Below are positions 25,404-33,218 of a stretch of 64,000 nt of DNA, in pieces. This DNA is from Bacteroidia bacterium. GTDB taxonomy: Bacteria > Bacteroidota > Bacteroidia > Flavobacteriales_D > Cryomorphaceae. The translations under genes and the position numbers were made by a program. The stretch spans positions 496,001 through 560,000 of the forward strand of contig JAUICL010000001.1 in NCBI GenBank assembly GCA_030427905.1. Reading direction: 5' to 3'. The notes under the pieces were generated by a model. The model was not told where the DNA came from. It saw nothing but the letters and a program-made list of their open reading frames with translations, and searched no databases. Numbering within the stretch: position 1 is the stretch's first letter; every line of letters begins with the position of its first letter.

Positions 25404-26312
25404 TTAAAAGTATCCTTGTTTTTTGCGGTCTTCCATGGCGGCTTCACTACGCTTGTCGTCCGATCGCCCACCGCGCTCTGTAATTCTTGAAGAAGCTACT
25501 TCTTCGATAATTTTCTCTAATGTGTCGGCGTCTGATGCCGTGGCTCCCGTACAGGTCATATCGCCAATAGTTCTAAACCGCACGATCCGCTCTTCCACTA
25601 CTTCTTCGGGGCGCTTATTGATAAAATCAGAGTCGGCTAGAATGACTCCGTCGCGCTCAAATACGCGGCGCTTGTGGCTGAAGTAGAGCGATGGAATCTC
25701 AATTTTCTCGTGCATGATATATTGCCAGATATCCATCTCCGTCCAGTTTGATATCGGGAAAACGCGGAAGTGCTCGCCCATCTGCTTGCGACCATTAAAA
25801 AGGTTCCAGAGCTCCGGGCGTTGGTTTTTTGGATCCCACTGACCAAAGTCATCGCGGTGGCTAAAGAAGCGCTCCTTTGCACGGGCTTTCTCTTCATCGC
25901 GGCGACCACCACCCATGGCGGCATCGTACTTTCCTTTCTCAAGGGAGTCGAGAAGGGTCGTGGTTTGCAGGCCATTTCGGCTGGCGTTGAATCCTTTTTC
26001 TTCCACCACCTTTCCCTGATCAATGCTCTCCTGTACAGATCCCACAATCAGATTGACACCGGTTTTCTCGATCAATGCATCGCGGAAGGCGATGGTCTCA
26101 TCGAAGTTGTGACCCGTATCGACGTGGAGTAGGGGAAAAGGAACTTTGGCCGGAAAGAATGCTTTCCTGGCGAGGTGGAACATCACGATGGAATCTTTTC
26201 CACCCGAAAAGAGCATCACGGGATTTTCGAATTGGGCGGCTACTTCGCGCAAGACGTAAACCGACTCTGACTCTAACTCTTCAAGGTGTGTAAGGCTGTA
26301 TGACTGAATCAA
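25404..26312 (-). CDS. cysD: Sulfate adenylyltransferase subunit 2
   Basis: 302 residues of the PAPS-reductase-like ATP pyrophosphatase fold, with the PP-loop SGGKDS at 36-41, LLHVDTGHNFDE and the C-terminal GGRSDDKRSEAAMEDRKKQG. It makes adenosine 5'-phosphosulfate from sulfate and ATP together with CysN. The ATG overlaps the cysC stop by four bases and the stop lies one base before cysN, so the three are tightly co-translated. Confidence 0.97.
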   Translation of the reverse strand: MIQSYSLTHLEELESESVYVLREVAAQFENPVMLFSGGKDSIVMFHLARKAFFPAKVPFPLLHVDTGHNFDETIAFRDALIEKTGVNLIVGSVQESIDQGKVVEEKGFNASRNGLQTTTLLDSLEKGKYDAAMGGGRRDEEKARAKERFFSHRDDFGQWDPKNQRPELWNLFNGRKQMGEHFRVFPISNWTEMDIWQYIMHEKIEIPSLYFSHKRRVFERDGVILADSDFINKRPEEVVEERIVRFRTIGDMTCTGATASDADTLEKIIEEVASSRITERGGRSDDKRSEAAMEDRKKQGYF

Positions 26313-26917
26313 TTCAGTTTAATTTTAGGTAAGATGTAATCAACTAGGTTTTGGGCTGATTCTTCTGGAGAATCTTGACCGGCTAAGATCGTAAAATCAG
26401 CTGGTTCTGGGGCTTCAAATGGGGCACTTATGCCCGTAAAATTTGGAATTTGTCCCGCACGGGCCTTTTTGTAGAGCCCTTTTACATCGCGCGACTCACA
26501 GACTTCGAGTGGGGTATCGATATAGATCTCTTCAAAATGCGCTTCACCAACAATGGATTTAGCGAGTGCTCTAATCTCACGAGTTGGGCTTACAAAGGCG
26601 TTGATGGTTATCACACCGGCTTGGTTGAAGAGCTTGTTGACTTCGGCAATTCGCCTGATGTTTTCAAACCTGCCCTCGGGTGTGAACCCCAGCCCTTTGT
26701 TTAGTCCATCGCGCACGTTATCTCCATCCAAAAGCATGGTGGCAAATCCGAGATCGTGGAGTTTGCGCTCTACGAGTTTGGCGATAGTCGATTTTCCAGA
26801 CCCCGAAAGACCGGTCATCCAGATGCAAACAGACTTTTGATTGAGCAATTTTTCCTTTTCACTTCGCTGAAGGACATCCTGATGGAAAGTGAAAATGTTT
26901 CCGGGCTTTTCTTCCAT
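26309..26917 (-). CDS. cysC: Adenylylsulfate kinase
   Basis: 202 residues with Walker A GLSGSGKS (36-43), DGDNVRDGLNKGLGF, FVSPTREIR and VKGLYKKARAG. It phosphorylates adenosine 5'-phosphosulfate to PAPS. Placed first in the operon before cysD and cysN. No PAPS reductase (cysH) or sulfite reductase is nearby, so PAPS could feed assimilation by genes elsewhere or sulfotransferases. Divergent from cysQ, which removes the by-product PAP. Confidence 0.96.
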   Translation of the reverse strand: MEEKPGNIFTFHQDVLQRSEKEKLLNQKSVCIWMTGLSGSGKSTIAKLVERKLHDLGFATMLLDGDNVRDGLNKGLGFTPEGRFENIRRIAEVNKLFNQAGVITINAFVSPTREIRALAKSIVGEAHFEEIYIDTPLEVCESRDVKGLYKKARAGQIPNFTGISAPFEAPEPADFTILAGQDSPEESAQNLVDYILPKIKLN

Positions 26918-26929
26918 AATAAGTTATGC

Positions 26930-26937
26930 CAAATGTA
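26930..26937 (-). promoter_or_regulatory. -7 promoter element for cysCDN
   Basis: Minus strand TACATTTG, a full TAnnTTTG match, 12 nt before the cysC ATG. No TTG is found at the right distance upstream, so the -33 half is weak. Confidence 0.45.
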
Positions 26938-26989
26938 AGAATTGTCCCATTTTTAGCCCTTTAACTAAGGGTTAACCATTTTCGAGTAC

Positions 26990-27781
26990 ATGCAGAACGA
27001 AAGAGAACTGCTGGATCTGTCGATTGATGCAGCGATCAAAGCAAGTGAAGAGATTCTAAAAATATACGGTCAGTCGTTTGATGTGGAGCTAAAGGACGAT
27101 CGATCGCCGCTGACAGAAGCTGATAAGCAATCGCATATCAAGATCGTGGAGGGATTGAAGGCTTCGAATATTCCGATTTTGAGTGAAGAAGGAGCCAAGA
27201 TTCCGTTTGGAGAGCGCTCGGAGTGGGAGCGGTTCTGGATGGTTGATCCACTCGATGGTACCAAAGAGTTTATCAAGCGAAACGGGGAGTTTACGGTGAA
27301 TATCGCGCTCATTGAAAATGGTGTGCCGGTCATGGGAGTTATTGTCGTTCCCGTCACTGGAGTGATCTACGCAGGATCTTCACTCGGGGCGTTCAAAGGA
27401 AATAGCAAGGACTGGTCGGGAAGTTGGGATGATTGGACGCCGAGCGCATCATCACTGCCTATTCAGGAGCCAAGTCGCCCTTTTACCGTAGTGGCAAGCC
27501 GATCACATTTGAGTACAGAAACTCAAGCGTTCCTGGACGAATTGAAGAAGGAACACAATCCTATTCAACTCGTTTCGATGGGAAGCTCGCTTAAGATTTG
27601 TCTCGTTGCTGAAGGGGCCGCAGATATCTATCCGCGGTTTGCGCCTACCATGGAGTGGGATACAGCAGCCGGACACGGTATAGCACGCGCTGCGGGCAAA
27701 GACATCATCGACTTCGAATCGAAGGAGACCATGCCCTACAATAAGGAGAACTTGCTGAACAAGTGGTTTATCGTTTCCTAA
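26990..27781 (+). CDS. cysQ: 3'(2'),5'-bisphosphate nucleotidase
   Basis: 263 residues of the inositol-monophosphatase superfamily. Metal-binding marks are SEEG (66-68), DPLDGT (86-91) and EWDTAAGH near residue 222. CysQ hydrolyses PAP, the product of PAPS use, to AMP and phosphate, relieving inhibition of sulfotransferases and reductases. It is divergent from cysC with a 72-bp shared upstream region, which suits joint control of PAPS synthesis and PAP clearance. It ends four bases inside the convergent S41 protease gene. Confidence 0.94.
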   Translation: MQNERELLDLSIDAAIKASEEILKIYGQSFDVELKDDRSPLTEADKQSHIKIVEGLKASNIPILSEEGAKIPFGERSEWERFWMVDPLDGTKEFIKRNGEFTVNIALIENGVPVMGVIVVPVTGVIYAGSSLGAFKGNSKDWSGSWDDWTPSASSLPIQEPSRPFTVVASRSHLSTETQAFLDELKKEHNPIQLVSMGSSLKICLVAEGAADIYPRFAPTMEWDTAAGHGIARAAGKDIIDFESKETMPYNKENLLNKWFIVS

Positions 27782-29403
27782 AGGCTCGCCGTGGATGAAA
27801 CGGCTATTTGCGCTTCGCGGAGATCTTTATCATCATCAACCATAATGGAGTAATATCCATCGTTGCCCCAGATATTGCGGGCTATGTAGGCCTTGATGCG
27901 AAGTTTTAAGACTTCTTCAGACACTTTGATTCCGTACTTGTCTTTTTCCACGCCTTCTGATTCGGCGTAAGCCACGAAATCATTGAAGAGTTGGTCAGAG
28001 ATTTGGAATTCACGACGGAAATCGCGGTACGAGCCGTACTCTCCAAGCTCAGATCGGTGGTCGTCTGCATAGTCGAAACCAAACTGGTTTAGCAAACCTT
28101 TATAGCTCACCATACTCAGGTAGTGCGAAGCTCCCACGGTATCCATGCTCACAAAAATGTCGGGCATAATTCCACCACCGCCATACACAATGCGTCCACC
28201 AGGAGTAGTGTACTTCAGGCTGTCGGGGAAGTGAATGCTATCGGCGCTCATCATCTCGCCGTGTGCCATTCTGATGTCGTAGTCGGCACCGTAATCTACA
28301 TCGCCGCCGTAAGGCTTCTGGATGCTGCGCCCTGTAGGTGTGTAGTATCGCGCTACGGTGAGTCGCAAGGCTGATTCGTCTGGCAAGCTCAATTGCTCTT
28401 GGACAAGTCCTTTTCCGAAAGATCTTCTCCCGATGATCGTCCCGCGGTCGTTGTCCTGGATGGCACCGGCCACAATTTCGGAAGCACTGGCAGAGCCTTG
28501 GTTGATCAAGATAGCAAGAGGCATTTCGGCGTAGGTTCCGCGCTTCATGGCGTAGTAATCCTTTTTCGGACTCGACTTACCTTCGGTGTAGACGATCAAT
28601 TGGTTTTTCTGGAGAAACTCCTCGCTGATCTGCACCGCGGCGTTCAAGTACCCCCCACCATTTCCACGCAAATCGATGATGATTTCCTTCATCCCTTCAT
28701 TCGTGAGCTCGGCCATATGCTCGATAAACTCGTCGTAGGTGGTACGCGCAAAACGGCTAATCTTGATATATCCCGTTGTGCCGTCGAGCATTTGAGAAGT
28801 CACCACGCTATTGATTGGAATAGTACCTCGGGTTATTTCGAAAGGGATCACCTTCTTGTTCCGGAGAATATCGACTTCCACCTGAGTCCCGCCGGGTCCT
28901 TTGAGAAGTCCGATCACTTGATCGTTTGTAATTCCCGTTCCAGCGATTGATGAAGAATCTACCGCTACAATTTTATCACCAGCTCTGATGCCGAGCGCTT
29001 CACTAGGCCCACCTTCTATGGCTGAAACTACGTGTACCGTATCGTCTTGGATCAAAAACTCCACACCGATGCCTTCGAAATTCCCTTCGAGGGGTTCCGT
29101 GTAGGCCATCAATTCTTCAGCTGAGATGTAGTACGAGTGCGGATCAAGGTCTTCTAGAATGGCACCGATCGCCTTATCTATCAAGTTGTTCTTTGCTACC
29201 GTATCGACATATTCCCGATCGATGTAGTTGATGATCTGGGTAATCTTGTCGGCATTGGAGTTCGATCGGGTTGAGAATATCGTTGTCGGTTGACTCGCCC
29301 CGTTTGAGAAGTACGTTCCCAGGTAAATCCCCAGAACCAGCATACCCGCCAGAAAAATGGGGTAGTAGATAATGAGCTTACTTCTATCTTGATTGTGATT
29401 CAT
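27778..29403 (-). CDS. S41 family C-terminal processing peptidase, first copy
   Basis: 541 residues. An N-terminal hydrophobic segment (IIYYPIFLAGMLVLGIYLG) anchors or exports it. A PDZ domain follows at about residues 85-175 (GIGVEFLIQDD, then LGIRAGDKIVAVD), then the protease with RGNGGG, the catalytic Ser in GSASASE and Lys in SFGKG. CTP/Prc-like proteases trim C-termini of periplasmic proteins. The start lies 2 nt after the dCMP deaminase stop, so the two form an operon. A second S41 protease is encoded at 47.8 kb with the same domains. Confidence 0.93.
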   Translation of the reverse strand: MNHNQDRSKLIIYYPIFLAGMLVLGIYLGTYFSNGASQPTTIFSTRSNSNADKITQIINYIDREYVDTVAKNNLIDKAIGAILEDLDPHSYYISAEELMAYTEPLEGNFEGIGVEFLIQDDTVHVVSAIEGGPSEALGIRAGDKIVAVDSSSIAGTGITNDQVIGLLKGPGGTQVEVDILRNKKVIPFEITRGTIPINSVVTSQMLDGTTGYIKISRFARTTYDEFIEHMAELTNEGMKEIIIDLRGNGGGYLNAAVQISEEFLQKNQLIVYTEGKSSPKKDYYAMKRGTYAEMPLAILINQGSASASEIVAGAIQDNDRGTIIGRRSFGKGLVQEQLSLPDESALRLTVARYYTPTGRSIQKPYGGDVDYGADYDIRMAHGEMMSADSIHFPDSLKYTTPGGRIVYGGGGIMPDIFVSMDTVGASHYLSMVSYKGLLNQFGFDYADDHRSELGEYGSYRDFRREFQISDQLFNDFVAYAESEGVEKDKYGIKVSEEVLKLRIKAYIARNIWGNDGYYSIMVDDDKDLREAQIAVSSTASL

Positions 29404-29405
29404 AT

Positions 29406-29867
29406 TTAGCTTGCTTCTGTCAGGGGGATGTGTTCAACATTGATGCCAGCTTCTTCCAGCAGGGCTATTCCCGAACCATCTTTGTAGAGTTCGGCAAAAA
29501 CCACGCGCTTTATTCCCACCTGGAGTATCATTTTGCTGCAGTCTTTGCACGGCGAAAGCGTAAGATAGAGCGTTGCGTCTTGGGCGTTGTTGGTCGATCT
29601 CGCCACTTTCGAAATAGCATTGGCTTCGGCGTGCAGGACATACCACAGGGTAGTTCCATCATCGCCTTCGCAGCAGTTGTCAAATCCGGCCGGCGTACCG
29701 TTGTACCCATCGGATATGACCATCCCATTTTTAACGATAATGGCTCCAACTTGTTTTCTATGGCAGTGTGAAAGTTTGCTCCATTCCCTGGCCATTCGGA
29801 GATAGGCTTGGTCGTATCGGCTTTGTTTTTCCTTGTCTGAAAAGGTGAGTGTACCCTCTGCAATCAT
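29406..29867 (-). CDS. comEB: dCMP/cytidine deaminase family protein (ComEB-like)
   Basis: 153 residues with the zinc site HAE (His79, Glu81) and SPCKDC (Cys107, Cys110), plus NGTPAGFDNCCEG, characteristic of dCMP deaminase. It converts dCMP to dUMP for thymidylate synthesis. The ATG at 29867 lies four bases after a TAnnTTTG element. It is first in a two-gene operon with the S41 protease. The ComEB name is historic; a role in competence is not implied. Confidence 0.93.
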   Translation of the reverse strand: MIAEGTLTFSDKEKQSRYDQAYLRMAREWSKLSHCHRKQVGAIIVKNGMVISDGYNGTPAGFDNCCEGDDGTTLWYVLHAEANAISKVARSTNNAQDATLYLTLSPCKDCSKMILQVGIKRVVFAELYKDGSGIALLEEAGINVEHIPLTEAS

Positions 29868-29871
29868 GGTT

Positions 29872-29879
29872 CAAAAATA
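29872..29879 (-). promoter_or_regulatory. -7 promoter element for the dCMP deaminase operon
   Basis: Minus strand TATTTTTG, 4 nt before the ATG. No TTG is seen at the usual spacing. Transcription would begin on or next to the start codon. Confidence 0.5.
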
Positions 29880-29940
29880 CGACAGTTTGCGCAAAGGTGC
29901 TCGCTGGATGGGGTGTTAATTGATGTGAAGTTATTGCAGT

Positions 29941-30030
29941 GTGAGAGTGAGAGCGGGAGCGAGGGTCGGTGTGAGAACCAGATCGAGGTTGAGAGTGAGG
30001 GTCAGAGCGAGAAGCAGAGTGAGAGTGAGG
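29941..30030. repeat. Hexanucleotide microsatellite, 15 degenerate units
   Basis: Ninety bases divide cleanly into 6-mers: GTGAGA repeated with variants such as GCGAGG, GTGAGG, GTCAGA and GCGAGA. The plus strand is almost free of C-rich or T-rich units, giving a strong purine bias. It lies in the spacer between the dCMP deaminase operon and the end of the six-repeat T9SS gene. Open frames across it encode only simple dipeptide patterns and are not genes. Confidence 0.85.
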
Positions 30031-30063
30031 GAGTCCCTCTTGCTCATGCTCTTTCACTTCCTG

Positions 30064-32607
30064 CTAATAATTGGTGATCATAAGTGGTTTCGACGCTACA
30101 GCTGTCTCAATTCGAAATACCACTTGATACAGACCGCTGGCAAGTCCATCTAGCTCAATAGAAATGTTGTTGAAACCCTGGCTTAAAGTTTTGTTGAAGC
30201 TCTTTACTTCTCGGCCGTACACATCGATGACTTGAATAGTAGCATTTTCGCTCTTAATCATATCGACTTCGATCGTTGTTGACTCCGACGATGGATTTGG
30301 AAACAATGCCCATTGACCAGAAGCCAAGTACTCTTCTAGACCTGATACGCAGGCTGGATCGTTTTCAGTTAGAAATGTCACAAAAACAGGATTCTCCGAT
30401 TCTGAACAGATGGAAGCGGAGTTGTTTGGATCATCATATATGAACGATGTTATTGCAATGGTTCCCTCAAAAGGATCGAAACCTGCGTCTGTGAGCGCTC
30501 CATTTAGGTCATAATCGATTTCATAAGGATAAGTGGCCCCACCGTAAATAATGTTCACGTCATCTCCATTTGAAAATCTAACCCCGAGTCCTCCGCCTTC
30601 AGGTATCACGCTAGTATTAGGAATATCAATAGTCGTGGTTTCGTCCATGCAAATTTCACTTGGCCCTGTTAGAATAAAGTCTTCCACAGTACATTCTGGA
30701 TCACATGTGCTGTTGTCAGGAAACAGGAAGTTAATATCTGTTTGATCACCCAACATACATATGCTATTTTCTGGGTCGTTGGGGTCAGTATAGATAAAGG
30801 GTCTCACTATCAACCATCCTTCTACCGGATCCATACCATTCGCAGAAAGGTATCCGCCCAGATCGTTGTCAACTGTGTAAGGAAAACTCACATCGGAAAA
30901 GTAAATGGTGGTGAAGAGGTTAATTGGTTCGAAACGCAAACCAACTCCACCGCCTTCGGGTATGGTGATTTCATCAACGAAATCTAAATCAGTTGTTTCG
31001 TCAGGACATAGAAACTCAGGGCCAAGGATTTCCAGGGCTTGCACTTCGCAGGGAACACAAGAATCATCATTAGGAGAAAGGAAATTGACACTCATCGGCA
31101 GTTCAGATTCAGAGCAGATAGACCCTTCAATGTCATTTGGATCCGTGTAAATGATGCTCGCAAATGATGCTGTTCCAACGAGAGGATCTAAGCCATTTGA
31201 TGAAAGCAATCCGTTTAAGTCATTGTCCACATCGAAGGGAAAAGATACATCAGTGATAAACGTTTCCCCGCCTTCGCCATCGACACATCTTAAGCCGACA
31301 TGACCACCAGTAGGAACAGAAATTCCCCCTGTGAAGATCGTGGTCAACTCTCCAGGGCAGACCGAATTTGGGCCGCCATACATCCACTCGGTTTCACAAA
31401 CCATGCATTCGGCATTGTCGCCGGGTATGAATTCAATAGAAATAGTCAAAGTGGATTCAGAGCAGATGCTGTTTTGCGGGTCTTCAGGGTCGTTGTACAC
31501 CACCGAATACAACTGAATGGTCCCTTCGATTTGATCCATTCCATTCTCTGCCAAGTACCCATTGAGACTGCCGTTGAATACGAACGGAAAAGAAACTACG
31601 GGAAGTATGAAATCTATATCCAAGCCATTTGTAAACCTTATACCTTGTGCACTTCCTTCAGGTACGGTGTTTGGGAATTCGAGGTTTACTGATGTGTTAG
31701 ACATAGGGCATATCGAAGTGCCTGATGAAACGAGGTTTTGCGCATAACAGTCTTCCTGAATACAATCTGGGTGGTTAGATGGAAGAAATGTTATCGTAAA
31801 ATCGGCGAAAGATTGTGAGCAAATCGTGTTAAGCGGATCGTTGGCATCTGAGTAAACGAACGAACCGAGAGAATACGTGCCTTCTAAAGGGTCCAATCCA
31901 TTCCCGCTTAGGTAACCGTCCAGATCGTTATCAATATAATATGGGTAGGAAACATCTGGAATAAGAATGTCATCAGCACCTTGAATATAGATTTTCACTC
32001 CTTGTCCGCCTGCTGTAGGGACGGTATTGGGGTTATCGACAGCTATAGGTGTCTCATCATCAGGGCAAAGTTCTGACTCACCAAGTAGCACAAGTTCTTG
32101 CGCAAAGCAAGGGTCATCATTACAACCCATAAAATCTTCTGGGTAGAAGTAAAGGTTAACACCTGCAGTTGACTCATCGCAAATCGAACCAGTCACATTG
32201 CCTGCATTCGTGTAGGTCACGCTATACAAGGTTAAAGACCCTTCAAGCGGATCCATACCGTTTTGAGATAATACCCCATTAATGTCGTTGTCGAATGAAT
32301 ATGGGTAGTCCATACCAGAGATCACGAAATCGATATCGTCATAATTCGTGAACCGAATACCTTGTCCACCACCAGATGGAAAAGTGTTTTCGCCTTCAAT
32401 ATCCACGTAAGTGATTTCTCCAGGGCAGAGATCGCTTAGTCCTTCCAGTTCTAAATCCTGAGCATGACAGCTACCACCACCAATAGATGGAGCGCCTTGT
32501 GCATTCCAGATGTCAATTTGTATTGTTTGAGCTGATGTGAATTGAGGCGTAGCGAATATGCAAAGCACTACTACTAAACCTGTGATTGATACGTTAATTG
32601 ATTTCAT
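30064..32607 (-). CDS. T9SS type A sorting domain protein with six internal repeats
   Basis: 847 residues. A signal peptide (about 1-26, GLVVVLCIFATPQFTSAQ) precedes six repeats of roughly 105-130 residues. Each starts with a Cys and a LCPGE- or LCPDE-like motif, continues with NTxPxGGGxGVRF and YPYxxDNDLNGxLSxNGxDPxEG, and ends with YxDPNDxxxSICSES and a Cys. From residue 765 there is a type A T9SS sorting domain (LFPNPSSESTTIEV, then LYQVVFRIE). It should be exported and cell-surface attached or released. The conserved cysteines suggest disulphides in each module, and the Asp-rich loops suggest calcium binding, though this is inference. I do not recognise the repeat as a named domain. Confidence 0.85.
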   Translation of the reverse strand: MKSINVSITGLVVVLCIFATPQFTSAQTIQIDIWNAQGAPSIGGGSCHAQDLELEGLSDLCPGEITYVDIEGENTFPSGGGQGIRFTNYDDIDFVISGMDYPYSFDNDINGVLSQNGMDPLEGSLTLYSVTYTNAGNVTGSICDESTAGVNLYFYPEDFMGCNDDPCFAQELVLLGESELCPDDETPIAVDNPNTVPTAGGQGVKIYIQGADDILIPDVSYPYYIDNDLDGYLSGNGLDPLEGTYSLGSFVYSDANDPLNTICSQSFADFTITFLPSNHPDCIQEDCYAQNLVSSGTSICPMSNTSVNLEFPNTVPEGSAQGIRFTNGLDIDFILPVVSFPFVFNGSLNGYLAENGMDQIEGTIQLYSVVYNDPEDPQNSICSESTLTISIEFIPGDNAECMVCETEWMYGGPNSVCPGELTTIFTGGISVPTGGHVGLRCVDGEGGETFITDVSFPFDVDNDLNGLLSSNGLDPLVGTASFASIIYTDPNDIEGSICSESELPMSVNFLSPNDDSCVPCEVQALEILGPEFLCPDETTDLDFVDEITIPEGGGVGLRFEPINLFTTIYFSDVSFPYTVDNDLGGYLSANGMDPVEGWLIVRPFIYTDPNDPENSICMLGDQTDINFLFPDNSTCDPECTVEDFILTGPSEICMDETTTIDIPNTSVIPEGGGLGVRFSNGDDVNIIYGGATYPYEIDYDLNGALTDAGFDPFEGTIAITSFIYDDPNNSASICSESENPVFVTFLTENDPACVSGLEEYLASGQWALFPNPSSESTTIEVDMIKSENATIQVIDVYGREVKSFNKTLSQGFNNISIELDGLASGLYQVVFRIETAVASKPLMITNY

Positions 32608-32651
32608 TTTCCTGTTTCTTTCAAATCGGCTGGAAAGATAGCAATTGCGAG

Positions 32652-32659
32652 CAAAACTA
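32652..32659 (-). promoter_or_regulatory. -7 promoter element for the six-repeat T9SS gene
   Basis: Minus strand TAGTTTTG, a full TAnnTTTG match, 44 nt before the ATG. The -33 region has no exact TTG. Confidence 0.5.
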
Positions 32660-32803
32660 TCTGACTTTTGCTATATCGACACTGATGCTTTCGTCGCTAT
32701 CAACAACCCTTCGACGCTCATCCATGGACTCAGAAATTTCGTACGAAATTGAGTTAAAAAAGAAAATCAGTGTTCAAGCTGTTGCTCGCGCTTACTGACG
32801 AAT

Positions 32804-32881
32804 ACTGACGAACTCCTACGGCGTTGTCAGTACTTCAGCTTTCAGCTTCAGCACTGACGAACCACTTCGTACTTGTCAGTG
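32804..32881. repeat. Two tandem inverted repeats (ACTGAC…GTCAGT)
   Basis: Arms ACTGAC at 32804-32809 and GTCAGT at 32826-32831 form one hairpin. CACTGAC at 32852-32858 and GTCAGTG at 32875-32881 form a second. The word ACTGACGAA occurs three times in the region (also at 32794). Function unknown. Confidence 0.6.
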
Positions 32882-32942
32882 CGCCTTCGTCGCTCGCTCT
32901 TATTCTCACTTTAGTTTTTCAGTGAAATCAGAATGAAGTGTC

Positions 32943-32996
32943 CTAAAAAAACAAAGCGAGAATGTTCACTTTCGCTCTCATTCTCGCTCTGTTTTG
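32943..32996 (-). terminator. Rho-independent terminator of tRNA-Leu
   Basis: A 16-bp stem (32949-32964 with 32979-32994) and a 14-nt loop. On the minus-strand RNA all pairs form, with one G-U; on the plus strand the same position is an A-C mismatch. A U run follows, encoded by 32945-32948 and beyond. The arms contain GAGCGA/GAATGA hexamers like those of the microsatellite at 29941-30030. Confidence 0.8.
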
Positions 32997-33080
32997 TACC
33001 TAGGGTGGGAATCGAACCCACACGATATTGCTATCACTGGATTTTGAATCCAGCGCGTCTACCAATTCCGCCACCTAGGC
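32997..33080 (-). tRNA. tRNA-Leu (anticodon CAA)
   Basis: 84 nt. The acceptor stem GCCTAGG pairs with CCTAGGT, with a G-U first pair, and the discriminator is A. The anticodon stem-loop reads CTGGATTCAAAATCCAG with anticodon CAA. The variable arm is long (class II), and the T arm GTGGGTTCGATTCCCAC is perfect. The CCA end is not encoded. Confidence 0.95.
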
Positions 33081-33094
33081 AGGGAATGGGAGCG

Positions 33095-33124
33095 CAAAAT
33101 TAAGTAATAACCGGAGTTGTACAA
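33095..33124 (-). promoter_or_regulatory. Bacteroidota-type promoter for tRNA-Leu
   Basis: On the minus strand, TTG (complement of 33122-33124), a 19-nt spacer and TAATTTTG (complement of 33095-33102). A perfect match, ending 14 nt before the tRNA 5' end. Confidence 0.8.
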
Positions 33125-33163
33125 ATAAATTTTTCATTCCTTCGCGAATCGCTCTCTATAAAC

Positions 33164-33194
33164 TTGGTTTAACCGAGTGCATTACTTAGCTTTG
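33164..33194 (+). promoter_or_regulatory. Bacteroidota-type promoter for prs
   Basis: TTG at 33164-33166, a 20-nt spacer and TAGCTTTG at 33187-33194. A full match, 24 nt before the prs ATG. Confidence 0.78.
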
Positions 33195-33218
33195 CAGCCC
33201 TTTTAAGATGCCCTAAGA

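Larger units (their letters stand above)
32608..32996. other. Intergenic region with promoter, hairpins and tRNA terminator
   Basis: 389 bp between the six-repeat T9SS gene and tRNA-Leu. It holds the promoter of the T9SS gene (32652-32659), two imperfect hairpins built on ACTGAC/GTCAGT (32804-32881) and the tRNA terminator (32943-32996). No protein-coding frame looks real. Confidence 0.65.

Noticed and set aside
29758-30153. Open frames on both strands across the hexamer array
   Set aside because: They encode only simple alternating residues caused by the 6-bp period and have no independent support.
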